Assembly (NCBI RefSeq): GCF_934643285.1
Contig: NZ_CAKUBT010000003.1
Span: forward strand, 1-64,000
DNA length: 64,000 nt
Source of the DNA: an uncultured Ellagibacter sp.
GTDB taxonomy: Bacteria; Actinomycetota; Coriobacteriia; Coriobacteriales; Eggerthellaceae
Direction: 5' to 3'
Part shown: positions 52,423-61,535 of the stretch, in pieces
Layout of the letters: each line of letters starts with the position of its first letter
How positions within the stretch are numbered: the first letter of the stretch is position 1
Notes under the pieces: model-generated
Seen by the model: the letters and a program-made list of their open reading frames with translations, nothing else
The model's database searches: none
Told to the model about the DNA's origin: nothing
Made by a program: the position numbers and the translations under genes

Positions 52423-53454
52423 TTAGATTCTCGTGTTCTTGTGGCGCGGTGCGCGGCCGTCGGCACGGCGTGGTACCGCCGGCTTGAAGGCGCCGCGCGG
52501 GAATTGCTCGTCGCCGTTCGCCTGAGCGGCCCTTTGCTGGTTTGCGGTCGGGGGCATGCCAGCACCCGCATTAGCGTTCGGGTTCACACCCGCGCTCGCG
52601 CCCATGCCCGCATTTGCACCTTGGCGCCGCGGTCGCGAGCCAGCTTCCCTGCGTTCCGCCTGCTTGGGGTCGATGCCAGCCTTGCGCGCCCACTGGCCGA
52701 TGTCGTCGGCAGCGAGGTCGCGCGCGTTGGGATTGTCCATCAGCTGCTTTTCGCGGTCCTTGCGGGAGACGCGCTTCCCGTCGGAGTTGTAGTAGGCGTA
52801 GTAGTAATCGTTGTTCGCTTCTTCGCGCGAGAACGTGATGACCGAGCCCAAGATGCGCGCGTTGGCGGCCTTGAGCTGCTGCACGCCGGCGACGACGTCG
52901 TCACGCTTCGCCGCGCGCTCGCGGATGACGTACAGCGTGCCGTCGACCAGGTTCGATATGATGGCCGCGTCCACGAAAAGTCCGATGGGAGGCGAATCGA
53001 ATATCACGTAGTCGAACATCTCGCGCAGCGTGTCAACGAGGGCCGAGAAGCGCTTGGTCGAAAGGACGTCGGGAGGGGAGGGAATGTTCGGCTCGGTGTC
53101 CATGAAATACAGGTTGGGGCGGTCGGTCGGGTAGATGGCGCTTTTAAGCGGCGCCTGCCCGACGAGTACGGAATACAGGCCGCATTCCGTGTGGATGCCC
53201 AGAAGCCCCGCGATGCAGCGGCGGCGCATGTCGGTGTCGACGATGAGCACCTTCTTGCCGGAGCTGGCGATGGCGCAGGCAAGGTTGGTGCTGACCTGGG
53301 TTTTGCCCTCGTCCATGCCCGTCGACGTGACCACAATCGTCTTCACCTTCTCGTCGATGGAGACGAAGCGGATGTTGGCGAACAGCGTCTTCGATGCGTT
53401 GCTCAGGAGGGGATTTTGGAACTGGCTGGGGCGCTTGCGGTTCTTCTTGGCCAT
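52423..53454 (-). CDS. cpsD: capsular BY-family tyrosine kinase
   Basis: This 343-residue protein is the cytoplasmic kinase half of a Wzc-like pair controlling polysaccharide chain length. The variant Walker A is GMDEGKTQVSTNLA, Walker A' is VLIVDTDMRRR and the B motif FDYVIFDSPP follows. A tyrosine cluster, YYYAYYNSDG, is the probable autophosphorylation site, but it is followed by ~110 extra residues ending in an Asn/Ala/Gly-rich, then basic, tail rather than lying at the extreme C-terminus. It starts 1 bp after the Wzz gene ends. Confidence 0.9.
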   Translation of the reverse strand: MAKKNRKRPSQFQNPLLSNASKTLFANIRFVSIDEKVKTIVVTSTGMDEGKTQVSTNLACAIASSGKKVLIVDTDMRRRCIAGLLGIHTECGLYSVLVGQAPLKSAIYPTDRPNLYFMDTEPNIPSPPDVLSTKRFSALVDTLREMFDYVIFDSPPIGLFVDAAIISNLVDGTLYVIRERAAKRDDVVAGVQQLKAANARILGSVITFSREEANNDYYYAYYNSDGKRVSRKDREKQLMDNPNARDLAADDIGQWARKAGIDPKQAERREAGSRPRRQGANAGMGASAGVNPNANAGAGMPPTANQQRAAQANGDEQFPRGAFKPAVPRRADGRAPRHKNTRI

Positions 53455-53455
53455 G

Positions 53456-54124
53456 TTACCTCGCCTTCTTCGGCTTGGGCATGCGACCGAGTACGGGAAT
53501 CCCGAGCAGCTCTTCGGCGTCGTCGCCCGATTTCACGGTGGTGTCCAGCATGTCCTGCAAGACGATAATCGCGATGGCGACGAACAGCCCTGCGAGCAGG
53601 GCAACTGCGGTGTACATGACTCGGTTGGGGCCGGAGGGCTTGTCTGGCACGCTCGCCCGGTCGATGATGTTCACGGCGTCGAGCTTCATCGCGTCGATGG
53701 CGGCCTTCGAAGTGCGGTCGGCGAGTTCGTTAGCTACGCTCGCGGCACCTTCGGGGCTTTTGCCCGTGACGGTGAGCGTGATGACGCGGCTCGTGGTGTC
53801 GGAGGTTACCCCCACATCGAAGCCCTCGAGGTCGCTCATGCCGAGGGCGCTCGCGGTGGAGCTCATCACGGTCGACGTTTTAGCGATTTTCGCCAGGTCG
53901 TTCGCGAGCTGCTGGGAAGCCGAGGTGTCGGAGCTGGTCACGCGGCCGGATCCATCGGTCGCGTTCGTCGTTTGCGTCAGCACGTAGAGCGACACGTTGG
54001 CGGTGTAGTTGTTGGTCATGAATCCCCAGCAGTACGCCGCGGTCGCGCCCGCGAACACGAGGGGGAACACGAGCACCAGGTACCATTTCTTTCGAAGGAG
54101 CTCGAGCAGCTCAAGCAGGGTCAT
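53456..54124 (-). CDS. cpsC: Wzz-type chain-length regulator / kinase activator
   Basis: This 222-residue protein has two membrane helices (about 15-35 and 177-197) around an extracellular Wzz domain, with a short cytoplasmic C-terminal tail (GIPVLGRMPKPKKAR). VPDKPSGPNRV before the second helix is the Pro-rich Wzz signature. Paired with the adjacent kinase it sets capsule chain length and activates autophosphorylation. It lies just downstream of a strong terminator, so it may need its own promoter or read-through. Confidence 0.88.
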   Translation of the reverse strand: MTLLELLELLRKKWYLVLVFPLVFAGATAAYCWGFMTNNYTANVSLYVLTQTTNATDGSGRVTSSDTSASQQLANDLAKIAKTSTVMSSTASALGMSDLEGFDVGVTSDTTSRVITLTVTGKSPEGAASVANELADRTSKAAIDAMKLDAVNIIDRASVPDKPSGPNRVMYTAVALLAGLFVAIAIIVLQDMLDTTVKSGDDAEELLGIPVLGRMPKPKKAR

Positions 54125-54155
54125 TGAAGCGGTTCTCCTCTATTCTTCTCACAAC

Positions 54156-54187
54156 AAAGGAGAGGGCAGCTGCGCCCTCTCCTTTTT
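54156..54187. terminator. strong terminator after the SPQTG gene
   Basis: GGAGAGGGC (54159-54167) pairs with GCCCTCTCC (54174-54182), and the pairing extends through AAA/TTT on both sides. It separates the SPQTG gene from cpsC and would act in both directions. Confidence 0.85.
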
Positions 54188-54241
54188 CAACATGCGTGCG
54201 GCGCGGCTCTCGATGACGATCTGCCGCATGTACCGGTGGCG

Positions 54242-54847
54242 CTATTCAGCGAGCTTCTTGCGAAGGGCCACGCCCACGCCCACGGCGGCGATGGCGCACG
54301 CGGCGGTGGCGACGGCGATGCCGGTCATGTCAACGCCGGTCTGCGGGGAGGTGGCGCTTGCGTCGGTGGTGGCGCCGGTGACGGTGGAGGAGTCAACTGC
54401 GATGGTCACGAGCGATAGGCCATCGGTGGAGATGGTCACATTGCCGTTGGAGACGGTCGCCGTCTTCGTCTCGGTGCCGAGGTTCGCGTCGCGGCCCTGG
54501 TGCTCGATGAACACGGTGGCGGTGGCGCCGTTGTACTCAGTTCCCACGTTGAAGGTGAGGGTGTAGGGGCCGTAGGTGCTGCCCTCGGGCACGTCGTAAA
54601 CTTTGAAGGTGCCGACGATCTTCTGGGTGGCGCTGAGCGACACGTTGGAAGCCTGGTCGGAGGTTGCCTCGACGACGAGCTTGCTCGTGGAGTCGTCGGT
54701 CTTGCCGCTGACCGTGAGGGTCGCGCCCTGGGATGCGGTGCAGGTGTTGGACGTTACCTTCTGCGGGCTGTTCGATGCCCATGCCAGAGTCGGCATCGCC
54801 ATGGCGAGGGCGAGCGCGCAAATCATGGCAGTAAGCTTCTTTTTCAT
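54242..54847 (-). CDS. secreted cell-wall-anchored protein with SPQTG sorting signal
   Basis: This 201-residue protein has a signal peptide (MKKKLTAMICALALAMAMPTLAWA), a ~120-residue beta-rich domain, a Ser/Thr-rich spacer, then SPQTG (167-171), a hydrophobic helix and the basic tail LRKKLAE: a complete sortase substrate layout. No domain family is recognised. The SPQTG signal suits the class B sortase encoded ~2 kb downstream. ATG 54847 follows GAGGAAA; the open frame extends further upstream but the signal peptide fixes this start. It has its own terminator and is probably strongly and separately expressed. Confidence 0.85.
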   Translation of the reverse strand: MKKKLTAMICALALAMAMPTLAWASNSPQKVTSNTCTASQGATLTVSGKTDDSTSKLVVEATSDQASNVSLSATQKIVGTFKVYDVPEGSTYGPYTLTFNVGTEYNGATATVFIEHQGRDANLGTETKTATVSNGNVTISTDGLSLVTIAVDSSTVTGATTDASATSPQTGVDMTGIAVATAACAIAAVGVGVALRKKLAE

Positions 54848-55142
54848 CGTTTCCTCTTTCACTTGAGCGAATGCGTCAATGCGAATGACGGGTCTCATCA
54901 TAGCACATGGGGGACGGGGACGCGCGCCTCCGTCGGGCCGACAGGGTTTTGGGGCCCTGTTTTGTGGTGACTTGACGACCGCTTGTCTTATCCTCGACGT
55001 GATAATATCCCCCCTGAGCATCGTCTTCAATGGGAATTGCCTATTCTTAACAAAATTTCGCAATGGATTGTTTCGTTTGAGGACTTACTGTTATTTTATT
55101 CTCGAACCCCGACATTTTTCTCAAAATGCATTCTATTCGGCG

Positions 55143-55488
55143 GTATGATAGGTATACTGTAATAAATTTAAGAGGTAGGGCAAAAGCGACTCGATTCGGG
55201 TCGAGGCTTTTGTGCGCAGACGAATCGAGAAAATGACGAGTGGAATTTTGCTCGTCGAGCACATGTGGATGGAGATGGCGAGATTTTTCAAGAGGTAGAC
55301 AGGCTTGAAGGCACGCGAGTTGGTATGGAGGGAGAGGGACATTTGGTATCGCGGAACGCTATGGGCATAGCGTTCCGCGATACCAAGAGATCCTTCGATA
55401 TCACAGCTGCGGCTGTGGGTATGGTGAGGGACCATATTTCCTCACGCATCCCGGAAATGCATCTCGCAAAGCCCGCTTTCAGGGTGGT
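55143..55488 (+). promoter_or_regulatory. structured leader of the polysaccharide operon
   Basis: TATACT at 55152 is a candidate -10. Two strong hairpins follow: CAAAAGC/GCTTTTG with inner CTCGA/TCGAG (55181-55212), and a 20-bp perfect stem with a 4-base loop (55343-55362 with 55367-55386). AAGAGGTAG occurs before each (55170-55178 and 55290-55298). An open frame of 77 codons crosses this region but has no coding character. The upstream 54848-55142 stretch is AT-rich and gene-free. Confidence 0.6.
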
Positions 55489-56304
55489 GTGCGCGTAGTG
55501 TCCGTAGAAGATGTCATGACGCCATTGACTATGTCTGCAGCTAATGGCGGCGTTGAGGAGCCTTCTGCCTACACCTCCGTCGAGCGCCGTGAAGCGGCGG
55601 ATATCGACGCAGTTGGGAAATATGAACCCAAGTTAACCGAGAACGGCATCCCTGCGGATGTGCTGGCGAAGCTCCTCCCGGGCGACGACGTGATTGAGCT
55701 CGAGATGCCAGTTGTGGGTAGCAACTTAGCTTATCGTTTCGTGAAGCGCGCTTTCGATGTGGTTTCATGCAGCTGCGCGCTGGTTATTCTCGCTATTCCT
55801 ATGGGCGTCATCGCCCTGAAGATCAAGTCCGAGTCTCCGGGCCCTGTTATCTTTGCTCAGAGGCGAGTAGGTAAGGGCGGGCGTATCTTCAACGTGTACA
55901 AGTTTCGCTCCATGTACATCGACGCGGAGGCGCGGGGTGCACGATGGGCTCAGGGCGACGATCCGCGCGTTACGCCCTTCGGCAAAGTTATGCGCAAGAC
56001 TCGCATGGATGAGATTCCTCAGTTCTGGAACGTTGTTAAAGGCGATATGAGCTTAATCGGTCCCCGTCCGGAGCGCCCGGCGTTTTGCGTCGAGTTCGAG
56101 AAGCGTATCCACGGCTGGCATTATCGCACCATGGTGACCCCGGGCCTTTCCGGTCTGGCCCAGGTGGCGGGTGGTTATGACTTGCTTCCGAAGGAGAAAG
56201 TGGTGCTCGACCTGGAGTACATCGAGCACCGATCAATTGCTATGGATTTGAAGATTATCCTGAAAACGCTCGGCGTTGTTTCAACTGGCGAGGGAGCGCG
56301 ATGA
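55489..56304 (+). CDS. polyprenyl-phosphate phosphoglycosyl transferase (sugar transferase)
   Basis: This 271-residue protein starts polysaccharide synthesis by moving a sugar-1-phosphate from a UDP-sugar to undecaprenyl phosphate at the inner membrane. After ~80 residues of non-conserved N-terminus it has one hydrophobic segment (FDVVSCSCALVILAIPMGVIA), typical of monotopic PglC/WcaJ C-terminal enzymes, then the catalytic Asp-Glu in RMDEIPQFWN and the LIGPRPERP block. GTG 55489 follows AGGGTGG; GTG 55498 or ATG 55516 are alternatives. It is the first gene of the operon. Confidence 0.9.
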   Translation: MRVVSVEDVMTPLTMSAANGGVEEPSAYTSVERREAADIDAVGKYEPKLTENGIPADVLAKLLPGDDVIELEMPVVGSNLAYRFVKRAFDVVSCSCALVILAIPMGVIALKIKSESPGPVIFAQRRVGKGGRIFNVYKFRSMYIDAEARGARWAQGDDPRVTPFGKVMRKTRMDEIPQFWNVVKGDMSLIGPRPERPAFCVEFEKRIHGWHYRTMVTPGLSGLAQVAGGYDLLPKEKVVLDLEYIEHRSIAMDLKIILKTLGVVSTGEGAR

Positions 56305-57140
56305 ACGGAAATGGCCTTCCCCCATACAGCGTGCTCATGTCGGTTTATTCGGGGGAAAGCGCGGATAATCTTCGGTGTGCTGTCTCGAGCATGTTAAATC
56401 AGACAGTTCGTCCGGACCAGTTTGTCGTGGTCTGCGACGGGCCTCTTGGCGATGACCTGGACACCGTTTTGTCCGATTTCGTGAATACGGACGCAGAAGG
56501 CCTGTTCGATGTTGTTCGATTACCGAAGAATGTCGGCTTGGGCAGAGCGTTAAGCGCTGGTCTTGATGCTTGCCGTAACAAGTATGTTGCGAGGATGGAC
56601 AGCGACGATATTGCCTTTCTGAACAGATGTGAGCTTCAGCTGGATGCGGTTGTTGCTCATAAACTTCAGCTTATTAGCGGCTATGTGCTTGAGTTCGCGG
56701 GTGACACGAGCAATGTTGTATCAATGCGTAAAGTTCCTGCGACCCAAGAGGAAATCGTCGAGTTCTCGAAGAGACGCAACCCTTTCAATCATCCTTGCGT
56801 GATGTTCGAGAAAGCCGCCGTTCTGAAGGCGGGTGGCTATCAAGACCTGTATCGCTTGGAAGATTATTATCTTTGGGTCAGAATGATTGCTGACGGTTGC
56901 AGGGTGGCTAACGTGGCGCAGCCAATTCTATATATGCGTTCCGACGAGGGGATGTACGGCCGGCGCGGCGGCATCGCCTATGGTGTCTCTCAGATGAAGC
57001 TGCTTAATTATATGAGATCGACGGGTTATATTGGTATATGGGGCTTCGTTCTCATGAGCGCCGTGCGATTCGTGTTGTCCATCGTGCCGACCTCTTTGAG
57101 ACGCACTATCTACAGTAAAGTTGCGAGGGAAAAATCCTGA
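56301..57140 (+). CDS. family 2 glycosyltransferase
   Basis: This 279-residue GT-A enzyme begins YSVLMSVYSGESADNLRCAV and has the metal-binding RMDSDDIAF (DxD) motif at about 96-104, followed by RNPFNHPCVMF and YRLEDYYLWVRM blocks common to capsule GT2 enzymes. The C-terminal ~45 residues include one hydrophobic helix. The start overlaps the preceding stop by 4 bp. Sugar specificity is not readable. Confidence 0.88.
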   Translation: MNGNGLPPYSVLMSVYSGESADNLRCAVSSMLNQTVRPDQFVVVCDGPLGDDLDTVLSDFVNTDAEGLFDVVRLPKNVGLGRALSAGLDACRNKYVARMDSDDIAFLNRCELQLDAVVAHKLQLISGYVLEFAGDTSNVVSMRKVPATQEEIVEFSKRRNPFNHPCVMFEKAAVLKAGGYQDLYRLEDYYLWVRMIADGCRVANVAQPILYMRSDEGMYGRRGGIAYGVSQMKLLNYMRSTGYIGIWGFVLMSAVRFVLSIVPTSLRRTIYSKVAREKS

Positions 57141-57142
57141 GT

Positions 57143-58459
57143 ATGGTTAACGAGTTTCCTAAAGTGCTCATAGTCGGCACTGTTCCCTACAATAAGAAAT
57201 CCACCTCCCGAGCTTTCGAATCGTACTTTCATGGCTGGAATAAGGAGCGCCTGGCGCAGGTGTTCTCCAACACGCGAACCCCTGTCAAGGGACATTGTGG
57301 CTCCCTGTATCAGATTACCGACCAGCGCCTCGTGAAGCGCAGATTTGACAGATGCATTAAGGTTGGCAAGAGATATGAGTATGACGAGCTGCCGGACGAA
57401 TGGCTGGACGACGACTTGGAGCTAGGTAGCTCCATGTTTAGCAAGCTCTATGCCTTCGGCAGCCGCAGTAGTCACATCACGCACTTGATGAGGAAGTGCG
57501 TCTGGCGCGAGAGGTACTGGCATACGGAGGACCTTGATGCTTGGCTTGATGACTTCAAGCCCGACTGCGTTTTCTTGGCGTTCTCGAACGACTACTTTAT
57601 CCTGGAGATTGCCCTCTACGTTGCCGAGAGGTTTGACGTGCCGATTGTCTCGGCGATAGGCGACGACTACTACTTCGAGGAGAATGAGACTGTCTCGCCG
57701 CTCTATTGGCTGTACAAGAGAACCTATCGTTCTCTGGTGCGTCGCGTTTTTGAGCACGGTGGAAGCGCTGTTTACATTGGCAACAAAATACGTGATAAAT
57801 ACAACTCGGCGTTTGGCTTGCGAGGTGGGACGGTTTACCTGACATCAGAGGCTCACAGAAGGACGTTTAGGCCTATAAATACCGAGCGCCCGATTATTCG
57901 CTACTTCGGCAACATCAGGCTCGGGCGGAACCGGTCTCTCCTCGAACTTGGCAAAGTTCTAGGTCGCATCAATCCCAACTACCGTCTGGAGGTATATTCC
58001 AACGAGACCGATTCGAAGCAGTACCAGATGCTCGTTGATGAGCCGATGGTCGATTTCATGGGCTCTGTGCCCTATAAGACGGTCCTCGAGAAGACTCTGG
58101 AGAGCGATGTCCTGGTGGTGGTCGAGGGCTTCGATAAGAGGGATGTTGACATCACTCGTTATTCTCTTTCTACCAAGGTGGCAGACGCATTAGCGTCGGG
58201 GGCCATGGTGGTGGGCTACGGCAGTTCCGAGTGTGGGGCCATTGAGTACCTCGCTGAGGCTGGTTGCTGCTGTGTAGCCAACAATGCTGCGGACCTGCAG
58301 CGAAAGATTGAACGCTTGTTCTACGACGCAGAGCTGCAGCGGCGCCTTTATGACGCGAGTGACGAGGTGGTACGCATGAACCATACACTGGAGAACAGCA
58401 ATGCGGTCTTCAGAGGAATTGTCGAGAAGGCAATCGGGGGATACGCGCGCCATGAGTAG
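57143..58459 (+). CDS. putative glycosyltransferase (GT4/GT-B-like)
   Basis: This 438-residue protein has the two-domain GT-B look. The N-terminal domain includes KVLIVGTVPYNKKST and CVFLAFSNDYFILEIA. The C-terminal domain has IRYFGNIRLGRNRSLLELG and ends with the nucleotide-sugar region YSLSTKVADALASGAMVVGYG. The exact family is divergent; position in the operon supports a capsule role. It overlaps the next gene by 8 bp. Confidence 0.75.
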   Translation: MVNEFPKVLIVGTVPYNKKSTSRAFESYFHGWNKERLAQVFSNTRTPVKGHCGSLYQITDQRLVKRRFDRCIKVGKRYEYDELPDEWLDDDLELGSSMFSKLYAFGSRSSHITHLMRKCVWRERYWHTEDLDAWLDDFKPDCVFLAFSNDYFILEIALYVAERFDVPIVSAIGDDYYFEENETVSPLYWLYKRTYRSLVRRVFEHGGSAVYIGNKIRDKYNSAFGLRGGTVYLTSEAHRRTFRPINTERPIIRYFGNIRLGRNRSLLELGKVLGRINPNYRLEVYSNETDSKQYQMLVDEPMVDFMGSVPYKTVLEKTLESDVLVVVEGFDKRDVDITRYSLSTKVADALASGAMVVGYGSSECGAIEYLAEAGCCCVANNAADLQRKIERLFYDAELQRRLYDASDEVVRMNHTLENSNAVFRGIVEKAIGGYARHE

Positions 58460-59243
58460 GATTATTACAATGCTGATAAGCAGCTGCGACGCCTATTCGG
58501 ATCTTTGGGATGGACACATTGAGCTACTGAATAGAAATTGGCCCGAACGTAGTTTCAAGGTTTTGCTCGTAACCGACAAGCCTACAGATAGGACGTACAA
58601 GGGCGTTGAAATCGTGGCAGCTGGCGCGGGGGTTGAGATGCCCCAGAGGATTGCTTACGCTCTCGATCGCGTTGAGACTCCCTATGTGCTGCTGACGCTC
58701 GATGATTATTATCCCGTTAATCGAGTGCGCGAAGAGAAGATCAGCTCGCTTCTTGATCAGATGGGGGAGCTTGAAATCGATTACCTTCGTTTGTTCAAAA
58801 GGCCCATGCCTAAAAGGAAGATATTGGGACATGAGGGGCTGTACTGGGTTGATTTGGATGGCAATTATAGGGTTAACCTTTACGCGGGCATCTGGAGCGC
58901 CGAATTCCTGAAGGCGACTGTTGGAGAGGATCTAAACGCGTGGCAATATGAGGTCTCATTGACGGGTAAGGCTCGAGAATATGGCGCAGTGTGTGCCGCG
59001 AGCCTAGGAGGTGAGTTTGAGACGCTCGATGTCGTGCGCAAGGGGAAAATCCTGCACAAGGCGGCGCGCTATTTTAGGAAGGACCCCGTGTACCAGGGCG
59101 ACAGGGGGTTATGCCCCCTTTCCCACGAAGTGCAGATTGCAGTTCGTACGTGCATGACCGAGCATCTCCCGAAAGGCGCTATTGGCGCCATGAAGCGCGT
59201 GATGGCAAAATTCGGCTTCAAATTTTATTCGGGGCTTAATTAA
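58452..59243 (+). CDS. putative GT-A-like glycosyltransferase of the capsule operon
   Basis: This 263-residue protein begins ITMLISSCDAYSDLWDGHIE and has YVLLTLDDYYPV at about 79-90, where the two aspartates could serve as a DxD-like nucleotide-sugar site. The remainder is unassigned. Similar proteins occur in polysaccharide clusters as hypothetical glycosyltransferases. Its start overlaps the upstream gene. Confidence 0.6.
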   Translation: MSRIITMLISSCDAYSDLWDGHIELLNRNWPERSFKVLLVTDKPTDRTYKGVEIVAAGAGVEMPQRIAYALDRVETPYVLLTLDDYYPVNRVREEKISSLLDQMGELEIDYLRLFKRPMPKRKILGHEGLYWVDLDGNYRVNLYAGIWSAEFLKATVGEDLNAWQYEVSLTGKAREYGAVCAASLGGEFETLDVVRKGKILHKAARYFRKDPVYQGDRGLCPLSHEVQIAVRTCMTEHLPKGAIGAMKRVMAKFGFKFYSGLN

Positions 59244-59271
59244 AAGTTGAGAGCCTTTCGGAATCAGAGTA

Positions 59272-60492
59272 ATGACATTCTTAAAGTTGATAAATAGTAT
59301 GAGCGCCGCGCAAAGGTTTTACATCCTTGTGGTCGCATTATTCAGTGTTAACTTCTTGGCTTATGGAAACCTAATTTCTATTGCAGGCTGCGTTCTTCTG
59401 CTGGTGTTCTGCAGGACGCTAGAAATGCCGCGTAGCAGTCTCTTCCTTTGGTTTTACCTGTTTGCTGTCGCGTATCCCACCTGTACAGTTTTATTTGGCG
59501 GCATCACCGGTATGACGACATCGTTGTTTCTCGTTGGCATTGGAGTAGCCAGCTCATACCTTCTTGGCAATATGGCGCTGCGGCTGTTTCCCAGATGTAC
59601 GCCCAGTGTGTTTGTTCTCCTAATTTGCTTCGGTTTTGCCGCCCATGGGATGCTCAACTTTGTCGCAAATATCCTCTCTGGCACGGGAGGTAATGGTCAA
59701 TGCATCGATTTTTGGACGAGGAGTTACTCTGCTGCGACCGCACAGGCAATCCTCTTCACCCCCTTGATTGCGATTATGTGGGCAGTTCTTCTGGCAAAAC
59801 GGAAAAGGCTGCTAAAAATAGTGACATTGGCAGTGATGGTTGCAGCTCTGTATTACGATTTCATGCTAGGTGGAAGATCATTCTTCGTTCTGATGGCTCT
59901 TTCCGGTCTGGTTTTGCTAGCGATAAAACTTTGCAACGTCAACAAGTCGATATTTGACGCGACGAAGAGCGCAGCGCTTATCTTCATTCTGTGCGTTGTG
60001 GTGTTTGCGCTGTATCAGGCTGATTTTCTATCACTAAAAAGCAGTTTCGAGACTTCCTACATGGCCCATAGATTTAGTTACCAAGGCGTGGGCGATGACG
60101 ACAGGTCGCAAAGGTGGTTGTATTACATTGCGCATTTTTCGGAGGGAATTCTCGGCGGAAACGTGATTGGCACCACGTCGGGATACGGGTATGCGCACAA
60201 CCTCTGGCTCGATACGTTTGACGAGGCGGGGCTGTTGCCTTTGGTACTTCTCGTTTTGATTACTGTGCAAAGCATCGCGAAAACGATTCAAGTGGCATCT
60301 CGTTCGGATGTATTCGAGCAAAGCATCATTCTGTCTTTTCTCATCATCTTGATGACCCAGTTCTTTGTTGAGCCGATAATGCAGGGAAGTCCGTTGCTGT
60401 TTATGGCATTTGCTTATTTTTGCGGGCTGTTTGATCGGGAATCGAATCGATTGACAAAAGCGAATACACGATTGGAGAATAATGACGACTAG
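59272..60492 (+). CDS. Wzy-like polysaccharide polymerase
   Basis: This 406-residue membrane protein has about eleven hydrophobic helices and one larger external loop (about 255-295, KSSFETSYMAHRFSYQGVGD onward) near the C-terminus, the usual layout of O-antigen or capsule polymerases. HNLWLDTFDEAG resembles the conserved block of O-antigen polymerase/ligase proteins. These are too diverse to assign by motif, so the call rests on topology and operon position. It overlaps capE by 11 bp. Confidence 0.75.
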   Translation: MTFLKLINSMSAAQRFYILVVALFSVNFLAYGNLISIAGCVLLLVFCRTLEMPRSSLFLWFYLFAVAYPTCTVLFGGITGMTTSLFLVGIGVASSYLLGNMALRLFPRCTPSVFVLLICFGFAAHGMLNFVANILSGTGGNGQCIDFWTRSYSAATAQAILFTPLIAIMWAVLLAKRKRLLKIVTLAVMVAALYYDFMLGGRSFFVLMALSGLVLLAIKLCNVNKSIFDATKSAALIFILCVVVFALYQADFLSLKSSFETSYMAHRFSYQGVGDDDRSQRWLYYIAHFSEGILGGNVIGTTSGYGYAHNLWLDTFDEAGLLPLVLLVLITVQSIAKTIQVASRSDVFEQSIILSFLIILMTQFFVEPIMQGSPLLFMAFAYFCGLFDRESNRLTKANTRLENNDD

Positions 60493-61534
60493 TTACAAAG
60501 ATAAGACTCTACTCATCACCGGTGGCACGGGCAGTTTCGGCTCGACCGTGTTGAAGCATTTCGTACATACCGATCTTGCTGAGATTCGTATTTTCAGCCG
60601 TGACGAGAAAAAGCAGGACGACATGCGACACTGGCTGCAGGAGAGAAGTCCTGAGCTAGCATCCAAAGTGCGTTTCTTCATTGGCGATGTGCGCAATGCT
60701 CGGTCGGTGCGCGATGCGATGCACGGCGTTGATTACATCTTCCATGCAGCCGCGCTCAAACAAGTGCCTTCATGCGAGTTTTTCCCTATGGAAGCCGTGC
60801 GTACAAACGTTATTGGTACTGATAACGTCCTTCATGCCGCAATTGACGAGGGGGTGGAGCGTGTGGTATGTCTGTCCACCGACAAGGCAGCTTACCCCAT
60901 TAACGCTATGGGCAAGTCGAAGGCCATGATGGAGTCCATCATCTATGCCAACGCCCGTAATGGTGCCGGTCGTACTACTATCTGCTGCACCCGCTATGGA
61001 AATGTCATGTGCTCTCGTGGAAGCGTGATTCCTCTCTTTATTGATCGTATTCGAAAGGGTGAGCCGCTTACGGTTACGGATTCCAATATGACCCGTTTTC
61101 TCATGAACCTGGATGAGGCAGTGGATTTGGTGCAGTTCGCTTTTGAGCATGCCAACCCGGGTGACTTGTTCATTCAAAAGGCGCCGGCTAGCACCATTGG
61201 CGACCTAGCTGAAGCGGTGCAGGAGGTGTTCGGTCATGTAGGAACGCAGGTAATCGGCACACGCCACGGCGAGAAACTCTACGAGACGCTCATGACGCGC
61301 GAGGAGCGTCTGAGAGCCGAGGACATGGGCAATTACTTCCGTGTTTCTTGCGACTCACGCGACCTGAACTATGATAGCTTCACCGTCCAGGGTGATGTGA
61401 AGACCCAAGCAGACGAGAGCTATACTTCGCATAACACTACTCGTTTGGACGTGGCGGGTACCGTGGAGAAAGTCAAGACTGCCGAGTACGTGCAGCTGGC
61501 CCTTGAGGGCCGCGAGCACGAGGCGGTGCAGTAA
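60482..61534 (+). CDS. capE: UDP-GlcNAc 4,6-dehydratase/5-epimerase, CapE/FnlA
   Basis: This 350-residue extended SDR enzyme performs the first step from UDP-GlcNAc toward UDP-N-acetyl-L-fucosamine. TLLITGGTGSFGSTVLKHF is the NAD loop. The active-site segment STDKAAYPINAMGKSKAMME has the SDK and MGxxK variant typical of CapE, FlaA1 and FnlA rather than a YxxxK. RFLMNLDEAVDLV is also typical. It directly precedes capF. Confidence 0.9.
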   Translation: MTTSYKDKTLLITGGTGSFGSTVLKHFVHTDLAEIRIFSRDEKKQDDMRHWLQERSPELASKVRFFIGDVRNARSVRDAMHGVDYIFHAAALKQVPSCEFFPMEAVRTNVIGTDNVLHAAIDEGVERVVCLSTDKAAYPINAMGKSKAMMESIIYANARNGAGRTTICCTRYGNVMCSRGSVIPLFIDRIRKGEPLTVTDSNMTRFLMNLDEAVDLVQFAFEHANPGDLFIQKAPASTIGDLAEAVQEVFGHVGTQVIGTRHGEKLYETLMTREERLRAEDMGNYFRVSCDSRDLNYDSFTVQGDVKTQADESYTSHNTTRLDVAGTVEKVKTAEYVQLALEGREHEAVQ

Positions 61535-61535
61535 G

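Noticed and set aside
55265..55498. 77-codon frame across the capsule leader
   Set aside because: It spans the 20-bp hairpin, has no ribosome-binding site and overlaps the start of the sugar transferase; the region reads better as regulatory RNA.
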